Position numbers and translations under genes: made by a program. From CAYGFH01 sp964356315 (GTDB lineage: Bacteria; Patescibacteriota; Microgenomatia; UBA10105; UBA927), in assembly GCA_964356315.1 (NCBI GenBank), contig CAYHHA010000003.1:1-64000 (forward strand): a DNA stretch of 64,000 nt, read 5' to 3'. This document shows, piece by piece, positions 12,801-27,800 of the stretch. Within the stretch, counting starts at the first letter, position 1; every line of letters starts with the position of its first letter. The notes below the pieces were generated by a model. That model ran no database searches. It was not told where the DNA came from and saw only the letters and a list, made by a program, of their open reading frames with translations.

Positions 12801-15800
12801 TCCTAAACGTCACTGTTTCCCCTTTGGTCACTCCAATGGATTTCGAAGATGGGGTGATAACTCCCCAAGACCCACCAGAGGTTGTGTACCACCCATAGGT
12901 GGGAATCGCCACTGTTGTTACCCCATCAAAATACTCCCCTCCCGGAGCCATAAATACACAGTTCTCCCCCGCCGCAAACACACGGGAGACGAAGGGATTT
13001 AGAGCGGCTTCACAGCCGGAATCTTTCTGGACAAAGCCAGGGTTCATTTCTTGTACAGGCTTTTTCTGTTGTAAATATTCTGTCACAGGAGATATATCAC
13101 GAAGCGATTTTCCTTCTTTCTCAAGCTCGATAACCCGATCAACACTGATTACATGCTGAGATACCCAATCAAATGCATTGACATTTGCTTCATTCATCCC
13201 ATTCCTAAAATAGTAATCATTCAATAGCCATGCCACAAACGCCTGGGCCTCATAGTCAGATCCTACCAAAAACATCAATGCATCGGGTGGAATAATATCT
13301 ACGCCATTTATTTCGTCCTTCACGATGATATCTTTCATTTTTACTCCTTTTGGCAAAACCATGAGCACTGCATATCCTTCAAAAAATCTTCCAGCCGACT
13401 CGCCGATTGGCGCCTTGCCAAATTCACCGTACATTAAACTTTCTCCCGGATTGTGACGAAAACCAAATTCGAGCGTATGCCGTAAGCCGTTCATTACCTC
13501 CTCTTTATCTCCACGGGACGGAGCGTGACCATATATACCATCTTTCTCTAATATCTTTCTCGCCACTTCGATTTTTGAATCATCATGATATTGATTCAGG
13601 AGTTTAGAAAGATTCACCATGTTGTCGTATGTCAGCCAATAAGGCACTAACTCATCGATCTTTAACTTATTCATCCGTGAAATCATTAATGTTTCAGGAA
13701 AGACAGCATTCCCATTACTCCGATATGAAACTTTGTCTCTTAAGTCTGATGCGATATGTGTGTACGCTAATCCTCCAACAGCCATTACCGGTCTTTTCAG
13801 ATAAACTGTGTTTCGACCAAACTCTTCAAACGTGAATAGTTGATTGTTATATTCAAATACATCATTGGGATGAATTTGGATTTTTTCCGAATCCACAGTC
13901 GTTCCATTTAGTAAAACGTTTTGAGCACCTGAAGGGATAACAACAAACCAATCGTTTCCTTCATGATGAATTTTTGCGTTTGTACCAATCAATACTGCGC
14001 TTGAATTATCCTGAACAACCATCATGTCGAATACTGATTTGTTTAAAGAAGACAGCGGAATAATATCCGACCCCACGATGGTGATATCTGTTCCTACGAT
14101 CATCATCGTCCGGTCGTTATCGAATTTAATCTGAGTATCTTTATCAAAGACATACTCATTTTTTTCTCCATTCAAGGTATATGTACCAGAAACCGGAATT
14201 GTAATCGTTTCGTTTTTGATCGTATATGTCTGACCGGCACTCAGAATCACGCAACCTGTTGAAGCACTTTGGGCAAACACACGGGAGACAAATGCCTTGA
14301 AGGGGATTTCACACCCTTTCTTTTTCTCTGTTTGAACCTCTATAGGGACTAAGTCGGTGGTTTTTGGAGTCTTTCCTGTCGATTTTCTAGCAGTGATTAC
14401 ACTTTGTTCTTCATACACATCCCACCCGAGACGTACGAGTTCGTTGATGAAATCGATCTTCGATCCATCCCTTTTTGAGTAATCAAAACGAAGGATAGCA
14501 CCAGGACGCGCAACTCTGTCTATCGCCTGAACTGTCTTCCATTCTCCCCATTTGCCGATAGCTTGTACCGACATGATTCGATCGATGCTCTGATTTGGGA
14601 TGTGCGCCAGACTATCCCAATCATCACGGACCAGCTGTACTCCCGATCGATTTGTCATCTGTCTATCGAAGCTATAGTTCAGATCAGCAGCTACCCATGA
14701 AATATTTCTATCTCTATACTGTTGTTCGAGTTGTCGTATAGCGACCGCCTCGCCGGCTCCATCATCGAGCACCCGAGTGCCGGGGGTGAAAAATCCATCC
14801 ACACCACCAAATATGGCCGATGGCTTCTCTCTCGCGAGGTATTGCTCCCCTGTCGACGCATAAAATGGTATCGACTGTATCTCCTCCGATGAGTTAAAAA
14901 GATGCGATAGATAGTCTGAGGCGTTTCGATTCGTCGTATTCCCATACTGAGTGAAGATTGGCTGCGGATCGATGATATCCCATACATATTGCCAGATAGA
15001 TGTGTATGGGAGTGGTGCTACAGGAAGTGTAGTTTCCATCTCAGTATATCCCACGAATTTCGCTCTATCAAATCCTGGTAGCTCAATATCCTCTGGTATC
15101 CATACATCCTGACTTGGCTGCTCATCCGGCGTAACAGCTTTTTTGAAAGAACGTTTTGATAAAACCAGCTCATCACCACCTGGTGCTCGTGAAATCGAAT
15201 ACGTGACCCGGTGTCCTTCTCCAATTTCAAAAATATCATCTTCAAGGATATAGCGTGCATCCCAAATCCCGGTTTGCATATCTGATCCCAACAGTATGCG
15301 ACCGGGTATCGCACCAGGAGCATTTGCCAACGCGAGGTTTCCAGTCTTTGGATCGATAAAAAAGAGTGCGCCGTTATATGTAAACGTAGTGTATTTTTCT
15401 GGCCAAATGAGCGATCGAAGGTACCGCATCAGCTGTCCAAATGCACGAACCTGAGCTTCGCGTTTCGTTTTTGGAGTAGTATCTATCGTTATCTTTTTGG
15501 ATTCCAAATCAGCTATGAGCTTCTCTTCTGCCCTAAGCCAAGGAAATCTGGTTCGGAGCCAATACCCTGCTCCTTTTTTGAGAATCTTTTGCACATAGGC
15601 TGTATCAGACGGAGTCACTGGCTTGACCGATCCCTTATCTGTTGTGAGTGTATCTATATAGGTGAGTAAATTGAGGTAAAACTCTCCATAGAGTGCTTCG
15701 GTATCGTTTAGATATGGTGGAGAGATAAATGAATTGGGAGAATCGAACGATAAAAATTGATCCTCATCGTCATTCAGAACAGATGGTTCTGGAAGCTCCC

Positions 15801-18800
15801 ATTCGTGCGAGCGAAATATAGCTTCTGTAAGCTTTCTAGCTGAATCCGCAAACTGCAACGCTGCCTCATATCCTGCAGGTGATTGCATAGCTTCGCCCAA
15901 TCTCTCCATGATCTGCATTCCGAGGCCTGATTGTATGATGTCTTCGTCAAATGCATGATCCGTGAGGACATATGAGATGAGTTGCTCAAGCTTTTTCACT
16001 GCTTGTCCTTTATAAGAGTCCTTTCCTCTTTCGAGTAACCTATCTACTTCTTTTAGCGTTTTTTCGGTAACCAGTTTGATGTAGGAACAATCAGAACAGC
16101 GTCCTCCTCCCGTTTCCTGTATTACACTCTGCTGACTATTGGGCTTGCTACCATCTTTAGGTGCAATGGGTTCTGTGGAGTTTTTTGAAGCAACTCGTAT
16201 GACCTCTTGTATGACAGACTCTTTTTCCGGGAAATTGGCAACCCCAAGATCAATGATCATCAGCCTACCATCTGGAGAGCGTCCGATCTGAGTCGTGGAA
16301 AAATCAAATAATTCATATCGTTTCGCGAGGGCAAAAAGCCCAGGTAGTTGTTCCAAATCTCCCTCTGTGAGAAAATATTTTTGCATCAAGCGCTCTTTTT
16401 CCATGACGCCATTCGCGGAACTGATAGAAGCGAGTATTTTTTGATAATCCGACAGACCAATAATCTGATCAGTTTTATAATCAGATATTGTGACTATCGA
16501 AACAGCCTTTGAAAGAATAATGTAATATCCACCTGCTTCCGTCATCCCCCATCCCTTCAGAAACTGTTTCATATAGGGATCAGCGATCATCACGGCGATT
16601 TCGTTGAGCATTTGTATTTGATTGGTTGTCGTCACAATGTTTATCTTCAACACTTCGTTGTTCCCTATGTCAAAGACTTGGCGTTGACCTCCAGATCCGA
16701 TTGCCGTCAATTCCCTAGTATTTATTTTCCTTACCGTTTCCTTCTGAGTTGCTTCAATAGTCATAGGCCTATACAAGCGATGAAGTTCGTCTGAAATGGA
16801 ATTTTGGCCCCTCAGGAGAGGGATTTTCGTGAGTGGATCTGAGGGCGCTGGGGATTTTTCTTTAGCTTCAAGCGCTTTGCGTATATACGCGTCGATAGCA
16901 TCGTTTTCTGGAGAGCCGCGTCCCGCCGTGAGATCTTTGTACCGTTGATCAGCTTTAATGATATTCATCACCACTTCCACATCACCTTGAGCCAGAAGCT
17001 CAGATTGGCTTATTACTACCTGAGAAATCATTGCATTGAGCTGGTGTTGAGTCGTACCATCGACATTTGCACTATTTTTCAAATAACTGGACATATTCAT
17101 GAATATATTTTCCATTACTCCCATTTCTTGTTTATATATTTCAGCAGGTATTATCCTATAATCGTGCTCACCAAGAATATCCGCGATGATTTTCCTAATT
17201 ACATTGATTTGGACATCTCCTGCATCCTTGAGATCAAATAACTTTCTATACTGTTGGAACATCACGAGATGAAGATCATTGTAAAATCCTCTCGTTCTCA
17301 TGCGCTCATCCGAAATTTGTAAAAGCTCACTGTTAATTTTCTCGTAGTCAAACGATGCTAGAAAATGTGCGTATTTTGATAGCGATTTGGTTTTTTGGAA
17401 TATATATCTCTCTGTTGTTTTATCCTGGTATACGTCCCATCCGAACTCTTCAAAAATATCCAAGTACATCGGGTCAAAGTCTTGAGATGAGGTCAGCTGA
17501 TCCAGAAGAATTATTGCACCCATTTTCGCTTTTCTCGTCACCGCTGAAATCATTTTGATCGGATCCTCATTTGCTATTTCCGTGCCATGCAACATCGCAC
17601 CCTGGTAAGATAAAAACGTATCGACACTATTATCCGGAATCCCACCTAACACATTCCAATCTTCTTTTGATAGCTGCAAACCGGGTTTATGAATATCAAT
17701 TGGCAACTGTTTTTCGTATCCGTTATCAATGCCGATAATTGTCGCATCTGGATACTTACGGGAAAATTCCAAATCCGCGACAGCCAGTCCGCTCCCCAAA
17801 TTGAGCGTAACATTTCCTTTTTTAAAGACATCTTGTTCAGTCGGAGATGCAAATGCAGGATCTGCGTCCGATGTTATTGCAGATAAATTCCTAGATCTGA
17901 AAAGAGACGCATATTCCGTCATGTTCCGTACAACTGACCATAGTCCTCTCCCGGCTTCCGTGTAAGTGACGCGTTTAAAAATCCCCATGGGGATTTTCAC
18001 CGAACCATTTTCTTTAGGCTCCAACGCGATACTTTTCAAAATAAAATTTCCCACAGGATCATAAAGAGGAAATATACGGTTTATCCAAAACCTCTCAGCC
18101 TGTATCATGAATTTTTGAGAAAACGAAAGCCCGGTCAAATTGACGGAAAATATATCCTGTGACGCTTTGACAGGAGCATTGTGAAGATATGAGAGGACAT
18201 ATCGGATATTTCCGCTATATGTCACCGCTACAGCTTCCCGATACAGTAACTCCAAATCCCGCGCCCACTGCTCATCTTCGTCAGAAAAGCCGAAATACCC
18301 AAAGAAAGACGAATTTCCACCTACACTTCTATACTTTAATAGTATTTCAATTTCTTCTATTGTAAACAATTTAGAATTTTCCGCTGCTAACTTCAATTCG
18401 GCCTTTGAATACTGTTTATTTAAAAAAATTGCATCATGGACTATCCATAAATCATTTTTTATCGGAGAAAAATTACGAAGAACTTTTTTTTGAATAATGG
18501 TAAAATTATCATTGAAATTAACTGCATTCCGGGGAAACCCACTTATCAGACCATATCGTTTTTCTCCTTTGCTAAGATCATTAAAATTATTATTGATTGC
18601 ATCTCTCACAGTCTTTTCATCAACAATCCCTTTAAATTCAGTAAATACATCCCTATTATTGTTAATGACTCGAGTAACCGATCGAACATTTATAAGTGAA
18701 CCATACATTGCATCCGATGTGTCAGAGATAAACAAATAATTTTTATCTTTTTCCATTATATTTTTTATAACCCTGGCTTCTTCGTTGGTAAAATATGCAC

Positions 18801-21800
18801 CATTTTCCTGATAAATATCTTCAGGCTCTAGCTCTGGAATCACACCTGAATATAATGAGCGAATGCGAGGATATCTCTGTACTTTCTCAGCTAAGGTCTT
18901 TGGTAAAGCAACTAACATCTTATGATACGATTCTAATCCTAGAAGTGCTTCATCCCTCGTTACAAATAACGATTTCGAGAATTCTCGCGGCTGTGTATTT
19001 CCCACCACATTCCTTCCATCTACTTTGAGTGTCGTGCGACTAAAAAACTGCATCATACCCCTAAATGGCATCATCCATGATCGAGCAACATCACTACTCG
19101 GATCTACTCCTCTAGCCTTGTGATATGCTGTAATAAATCGCTTTACCCATGTCAAAAATCTAGTACACGGATTCCCGTTCACCGCATAGACAGTCGAGAA
19201 TATACCGATACCAGGTGTTGGAATACACGATTTCGCTTCATCCTCTACCCCTTCAACCGCGATTGCCGCTTTTGCAGCAACTGTCCTTGCTACTGTTTCG
19301 AGTGGACCAATAGACGCGCTATCATCATGAGCTGCTTGTGACACTGCGTCAGGACTATTTGAGTTTGAGGCCACATCCTGAAGCGCGTCTTCTGCTTCTT
19401 GCGTGAGTGGTAGTTCATGCTCTACCCCACGACTTTCAAGTGTATCAAGAAAAGCATCAGCTATAGTTTTTTGTTTTTCAATTTGAGCTTCTGCCATCGA
19501 GATAGCCTCTCTAATGCTGTCAATTTTCCTTTTTACGGGTGAGGTGTGCAGAAATTCCAACACTTTTTCATCTCCGAGCTGCTTTTGCAAGGCTTTGCCA
19601 AGCATAATTCCTATCGAATAATACTTATCATCTGTACTAATAATTGATTGCCTCTGTAACTGATGTTCAATATCCAGTAACCGTACTTTTGCTGCCAATT
19701 CGTTTTCACTATTTTGATCCATTCCATCAGCCAGCGTATTCAAAAATCTCGATGCTGCCAACTCACCACCCATCTCGTCGACTATGCTTTCAATATATTT
19801 TTCCTCATCGTTTAAATTCGGATGTACCAAAAACTGCTCTTGATAGGAATACGTAACAGCATGATCAATTTCATGGGCAATAAACGCTAGAGCGCTTACT
19901 AATCCTTGATTATCAAATTCATCGCTAATAAACAACATGTGTCTAGGCTCTCCATTTATGGTGGTTTGGATTGCCACACCAAATGTCTGCGAAGCTTTTA
20001 GAAAAGACGATTGCGCGTCCATATTTGTTACCATAATAGGAATTCGCATGGTCACGTTACCCGTTTGAATTACTATATGAGAGACATTCAGACCTTTGAG
20101 AAATTCTCTTTGCAGTGTAGAGTATTGATCCATCTTCTCGATAAGCTCTGCGGTAGGCAATGCCAAAAGCTCATCTCTCAAGCGCTTATCGCTAATAGCA
20201 TTTTTTACAACTTCCTCTGCAACTTTTCTTCGTATTTCATCATCAATAGACGCTGATTCTATGTGAATGTTAGCAATTTTTCCATAGACAGACCGTAAAT
20301 ATTCTTCAAAACTTGCTGGATTATGCTGAATATCGAAAAATGGTTTTTTTTCAGAATCAAGCAGTTGATTTAATAGAATTTGTTGCTGGGACGAAGCCAT
20401 TTTTTGACCTTGCATTCTATTTTTGATAGCGTTATCGTACGTTTTTAAAATGTATATTAGAGATTGTGTATGCTTTGCAATATACGCAGAAAACTGTAAT
20501 GAAAATTGAGGAATATTAAAAACTAAGTAGTTTTTGGCTCGATATTTCGTAGCGCCTGATTCTCGAGTGCTTTTATCGGATAACCCAGCTTTAACTGACT
20601 CTTCTAGATAGGACGTAACCAATTCTTGTGCTATCAGCATACTGTCACCTGCGACTTTTGTAATAGTTTCCTTTTCGATAACGGCTGATTTTTGTTGTGG
20701 TACGTTTTCTTGCACTGGATTTTTCTTTATTAATATCCCATTTTGTTCAACCCAACCATATGCAGAAAATAGCTCAGCATACTCACCTTCGACATCCGCG
20801 GATATAATTCTCGCGCCATTTTTTGCTATTCTGGACACAGCGTTAATAAACTGAAGAGCTTTTTCTTCCCCTTCTTTCAATCCATGCATCATGCCCCCGT
20901 TATTGGATAAAAACGTATCGACACTATTATCCGGAATCCCGTCCAAGGTAAACCAATCTTCTTTAACGAGTTGTAATCCTCGCTTCGTAATGTCAACTTT
21001 TTTCCTGGTATCATACCCAAAATCTATGCCAATAATTTTTGCCTTTGGATATACCCGAGAAAACGCTACATCAGCGAGCGCTTCGCCGCTGCCTAAATCC
21101 AGCACAACTTGATCATCGGCAAACACCTCCTGCTCTGTAGGCATATTTTCCGTACTGCCCGGTGTACGTTTTCTCAGCATTTTTGCATCGGCAAATAATA
21201 AATCAGTATAATTACCACGATCTCTGTCCGTGTCCCATCCTCGGGAATTTAATGTGAATGTAATATTCTTGAACCAGCCTATCGTCACATGATATTTGGC
21301 GCCTACGGAAGGCATATGTTTTAGAGGTTTCTTTTGGGCTATATATCTTCCCGCAGGATCATAGATAGGAAATATATACTTCATCCAAAACAACTCAATA
21401 CGACAGAGGGTACGTTCAGATCTAGATGCAGTATTCATATCCAGATAGGTAAGCTGATTGCTTGTATCCTTCGCATCTGCACCCAACTGCTTCAAAAATT
21501 GAAAGAAACTCCTAAACATCGCACGGTGATACTGTGAAGACAAATTGTTCTGTATCGTTTCTTTTTCTTTTTCTGTCAAAAACGTCACTCCCTTTCTGGC
21601 TATAAATATGTCTAAACTATCTTCTATGAGTCCTTTTATATATCCGCTATGTGCGTACTTCGGAATGCTTTGAATTCGTGCGATATAGTCACTATCCTTT
21701 ACGATCGCCTCCTCTAGATTTTTTGCTGTAGCAAATTCAGCTTTTGCATCTGTTGATCTACTATTTTCCTGTATAAATTGAAGTGTTTTTTGAAGAAGCG

Positions 21801-24800
21801 GCTTTGTTTCAAAGTAACGTGAGTACTTTGAGGACTCTTCAAGTTCAAGTAATTTTTGAAGAGACGGAGGGCCAGTCTCAAATAACTTTCTGATTAACAG
21901 CGCTTTTGGATTTTCAACATCAGGGTTTACCACAAATGCGACAATGTCCTCTTCTGATACTACGCCACTTTGGAGAGAAGGCAATACCGCCTGAATGATA
22001 TCCAACACTTGAGTTATCTGCTCCGTATTCAGCACATTTTGTGCATGAGCCTGTGCAAACGCACGGTAGTCAGCAGGAACAGGCTGAGCTGAAGTTTCAG
22101 GTAAACCAATAGACTTATCATCATCTTTTACAGCCGTACTATCCAAGGATGGCTGCTTATCTACTGAGCTACTTTGTCCCTGTTTTGATCGCTGAACATA
22201 AGCATCATACCCAGCAATACTTCTCCCTTTTGGAAAAATCAAGAACGGCGCTGGTTCAACTTTATTGTATAACGACTCTAAGCTGTAAATAATTTGTAAT
22301 TGATAAAGATTCAGTAGAATCGCCCGAATTATTGATAAATCGTCTAACTGGATATTCTTCCATTGCCAAGAGATCTTCCCTGGAAATTCCTCGACTACTG
22401 CTTCTAAGAACGCGTCTTCTGTCGGAAATTTTTCGCCTACTGTTTTCTGAAATGAATCCCACGATTCAAGATCTGCAACAGGAATATTCAACAATGTAGC
22501 AGTCTTTTCTTGTTGCTTTGCATCGTATAACTCAAGATAATCCTCATCACTCATTCCGACGCTCTGTGGCGCTCCTATAGGTACTGTCTTAAATACTTGT
22601 AGAGATATGCCTGTTTTCTCCCATTTTTGAGCAAGTTTTTGTATTTTTTGACGATCAAATTTCCTAATATAGGATCCTCGTAGAATCGAGTCAACAAAAT
22701 CAATGAAGGTAGTCTGTTCACTCGTGAGCTGCATACTTCCCATATTCTTTGGATCAACATATTTATCTGTAATCATCTTTACATCATCCCCAAGAAGTGG
22801 ATCTGTACTTTCTGCCCTAAACTGAATTTCCCTCTGAGAACCAGTTTTAGGTTTAACTTTAAAATATTGTCCTGGGTACCCAGCTCCTCCAGGAACTTCT
22901 CCTGTTTCAAACACTCCGGGAGTCCTCAACGCCACGAGCAAAGCCCCACCTTCAGGCCTGAGAGCGAATCGATCACTTTGTGTGTCGGAAAAACTAGTCG
23001 TCAATGTTCCCTCGGCGAATCCCAATTCCTCAACACTTTCAGCATTTTTCTGAGATGTTCCACTTAACAACAAGAGTGGATACCCTTCTGGGATAAATTC
23101 TGCCAACGGACCAGTGATTTCAGATTTCGTTGGTGAGGCAAATACATCATTCTGAGAGGACGGCAACTCAGGTTCTGCAGCGATTTGCACCTGAGTCTGA
23201 GCTGGTCGATTTTTTGTGGTAGAGGGCAGTGCTGATCGGATTGGTTGAATAAATCTTACGAAAAAACTCTTTAGGTATCCTGAAAATTGAGCAATATATG
23301 TGCGCGGTTTTGAGAATAACGCTTGTTCGTATGACGTATTAAGACTATTAATTTCTGTTAATACTTTTATGAATTGATTGAAATATCTGGAGACTCTTTC
23401 TGGTGTTGGTGGTTGCCAGTTGAGAAGCGCGGTTGCCTCAAGAGTCATGAGCCAATATTTCGCATTTTCATATCCTTCTTTGAAAGTAATTACACCATCT
23501 GCGACAATGAGTTTGCTATGCGCTCCTGCGCGCTTATGGTACAAAAGCGCAAGGTTCTTTTTCTCCTTCCCATTCAGTCCCCGATCATTGATATGCTCCA
23601 TAATCGTATGGAAAATCTGATCATACGCACTTTCTCTCAAATACTCATCCTGTATCACATCAGCTTCATCCATCTTTCCATCTATTTCACGAACAAGTAG
23701 TTTACAATCAGAACACTTTTTTGGTAGATCTTGCGTAATACTATTTTCTGCTTCTGGCGCCCTAAGGCCCGCAGCATACGAGCGTAAATACTCGCGTCTT
23801 CGTATCAAGACCTCGGCGATTTTTTTCTTATCTACAACACGTAATGCAGATTGTTCTGTTAGATTGATTAGAACTTGATCTGTCATAGTGTCGACCAGTA
23901 TATCTATTTGATTTACGATCGCTTCAGTATCCAACCCGGGGTATCCATCCAACATACTGATTAACTCAGTCACCTGTGCAGTCTGAAACCGTTCTTGCCG
24001 CCTCTCACCGAGGGATTTGAATAAGACTGAGGATCCATTATCTATACGAATTGCTCCTTTTCTATTTTTTTCGTATTTCATGTCGAAATTCATCAACCAT
24101 GCGTCAAGTACAAATCCATTTTTATAATCTTCAGCTATTCTAGGATCAGATTCTTCTACCCATCTTGAAGCTCGTCCTATTTTCACCCCATTTTCAGTTT
24201 CAACCTGAACTATAGTAGATTCAACAACAGGAATTCCTAATCTTTTGTAGATAGAATCCATCAATACTTCGCTTGCGATGGCATCAGGTGATTGAAATTT
24301 TACGTACCATTTTGATTTATCTGTTCGTTCGACTAACATGGCCTCATTGCCACCGCCGAGATCACTTGGCAAAATCGAGTATTCACTTTTTTTCCATATA
24401 CCTAAGACAGGATTCGGATCTGTGAATTGAGATACCACCCTATTAATCGAGGCATTTAATCCCTCAGTATCCTCAGAGCCACGAACATATGGCTCAATGG
24501 TTTCCAACACTTTCACATACGATGATTCAGTCAAGTTCATCACATAATTATCGAAGCTGTTACCTCGAAGATTTATGCCCGGATCATATATACCGTATTT
24601 ACCCTTAAACTCATCAATCGTAAGGACTCCACCATTCGGGTCATGAGCTGCGTCCCAAAATGTTTTCATTGCGATTTCCAGATTACCGTTATTGGATAGT
24701 ATCCAGTTTTCTACACCTATGCCGCCCAATCCCGCTTGCCCGCCCGCCCCGGTGCCTTTTTTATACACCTTCGCCTCTTTGAGAATTCTCTTTGCCACAA

Positions 24801-27800
24801 GTATATTTGCTACAACGAAATTTCGCTTCTTCTCTGTTATGCTGTCCAATCGCCTTCTGACAGCCGCATGAGACGGAAGATTGATAAGGTCGATATAGCT
24901 ATTTATTCCTATATCTATATCTATGACTCCTTCAATGCCTGAGAACTGTACATTGGTAAACCTAGTTTGAATAGATGTGCCTGTCGCGAGTGGATCGTGT
25001 ATTTCTTGTCCTCCGAGGGCAGAGAAAGCAACCCTGAGATCCTGTGCAATCTGCGAACCATATTTTCCAACCAACGCCTGGTTGAGGGTCAGTGTATAGT
25101 CAAAGTCTGCATCTCCAGAAACATTTGTCCCTCTCCCCGTTGAGCCGATATCTTCAAGCACGGCGTCCTTCAGATCTACCTTTCCAACTTCATTGCCTGA
25201 GATTGGAATCTTGTATTTCGCTAATATATCTCCGACAATACTCAGAACATTCGATCGGACAACAGACATCCTTTGCGCTTCTTTTTTAGTGTCGCGTTGA
25301 GCCACGACTGTTGTAATATCTTGTTGCAACGAGACACTCTTAATTGCCGTATTCACAGCAAGAGATTCTCCACTAAATTCTGGCAATCCCTTATATGACT
25401 CGCGGATAGTGTCATATTGATCTTCTGTAAAGATTAGCTTTCCGTCCTTATCAAAAATAGGGATATAATATCCATTTCTCGCTATGACTGAGTAGATCAT
25501 TTTTTGTGTATCGCCACTCGTATAAATCTCCGGATCAAGCAAAATTGCGCTGATGAGGTTTGATGGCAGGGCGCCCCGAATATCGACGTGTTTCATATTA
25601 TCCTGCTTTACGACATCTGTGATATACATTTCCGGTCGCGGATCAGAGGTAGTAGCTTTTCCTGTGTCATTCAGCCTTCCATCAGGGTGGACAAACACAT
25701 ATAAATGTCCATAACCTTTCAAGGCGTTCATCGCCAGCTGCACGCCTGAAATATCGGCATCTCCCTCGAAGCGCAAAAGGTCTAATCCAAACGGAGTTAA
25801 ATCTTTCTCTGTATATCCCCCGCCAAGAGCTTCTCTCATAGAGGGACCCCTCTGTAAAAGCCCGTAAAAGTTACTCGGACTCAGTTGTCCCACCAACAGC
25901 TGACCCTTGATCAAATCTCCTTTTTTAGCTTCAAATAGCTTTGAACCAAACTGTTTTGCGTAGGCTCGATTTCTTGCGTCCGCCTCAATCCGAGAACTTC
26001 TAATTTTTGAAACCACCTCTCCGAGAGACGCTCCCATATTTGTACCAATATTTTTCGGCCCTATAAGAAACAACTCATTCACTCTTTCCCGCAACGTCTG
26101 ATTCGGATGAATTTGTAGGTTTGCATATAAGGTATTAACTGATTCTTGAAGCTCCTTATCCGTCATATCCTCTATCATGCCGAGATTCAGAAATATATTT
26201 TTTGGCTTCCTCTCCTTTTTGCTCACAAAGGCAACTGTCGAAAGACGAACCATGGTCATTTTCAATAATTTCCTCTCCTTTTCTATTAAGTGCTTACCAC
26301 TTCTATACTTTTCTATGACGTTTAATCCTGCATCCAACTTCACTAGATATGTTTCCAGTTCATAATTTCCTGATCCAACGGCGGCAGACAACAAATCTCT
26401 CCAAATAAGCACCCTCCGGTGAGCATCATTAGTCCTAGAAAGCAACGTCGGGGAACCTATATCTGCCTTTGGAGTAAATTTCGCCTCAGGAAACAGAGAA
26501 TTAAATACATAAAATAGCTTGACGATGAGAGGTGTATTGTTTTGTGTAAATATTGTTCGAATATTTCTAAACGCTTCGAGTGGCTGTTCGAGATCCAACA
26601 GTGACTCCATGATTTCTGTCTTTAATTTTTGAAGCTCCAATGAACCAGACTCATCAACCATTGCCTCAATAGCGAGAAATTGTTCAATTTTTCCTTCTTT
26701 TTGGAAGATCTTCACAATCTCATCTGGTGTTTTTGTGGCAAATAACTCGCGCAACGAAGGAAGCTCAGAATGAACACGTAGTAGGATTACTGTGTCCAGA
26801 GGAAGCTCTAAAAATATTCGTTTTTTCCGCTCTGCCTCTGCTAAAATACCTGAAAACCAACGGAAAACCTGATCAATATTGCGACTTTCTACTTCACTTT
26901 TTATGAATACCGCAATTTTTTGATCGCCGGTCAACTCACTCATTTTGTTTTTCGCATAAAATTCTAATCCATTTTGACTAAGTGGCGCTTGAAGATATGG
27001 CTCGGTTGCATAGGTTTCCCAAAATGACCTATATTCATCAGGAAGTTCATTTAATACTATTGCTAGCTTTTCTGGATCGTTAAGCTCATGTTTGAAGCCC
27101 CAGACAACGCTTATGTTACCGGCATTTGTTTCGTGCTTTATGATGGACGCAACCATTCCAATATATGGATCTGTACGAGAATTCTTTTGTGCAGTTCGCT
27201 CCTGGAAATACACTAGTCCTTCTTTTCCACCAAAAAAAGATCGTAAACTACGATAGTCACGATAATACCGTAAAAATTCATTCTCAGGTGTTCTAGGAGT
27301 AGCAAATATCTCATCCTGTATAAATTCAGCTTCGTGACCAAGGAAATCCAATCCATCTGATTTTGCATAGGATAATAGATATGCTCGCTTTTTGGCCTTC
27401 ATTTCCTCGCCGCCACTCACCAAGCCTAACTTCTCTCCGACCAGAATCAGATCCAACCGAATGCGATCTACGTTTTTCACTGGGATTCCATTAAGCATTC
27501 CAGCGCCTGTTACCAACCGATACAAATCATCGGCTAACCAAGCAGACTCATTCAAATCTCCTTTTTTGAACTCTGTGTACAATATTTTCTCTGCAAGCTG
27601 TATCTCGATATCATCCCGCGCTATCAAGTCCCTAATTAGGATCCAAATGCTATCTGTTAGAGACTCTAGTTTATACAATTCCTCTGCATATCTCATCAGC
27701 TTCACTGCACGATCTCTATGGAGGAAAGCCCGTATAAAGCTAGGTGGAGTATCTATTGCTAAAAATATTTTATCCAGGTACGATTGAGGCTCGTTTGGAA

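Noticed and set aside
24560..25150. CBASS-type signalling operon
   Set aside because: The nucleotidyltransferase is one module of a giant protein, with no effector gene typical of CBASS nearby.
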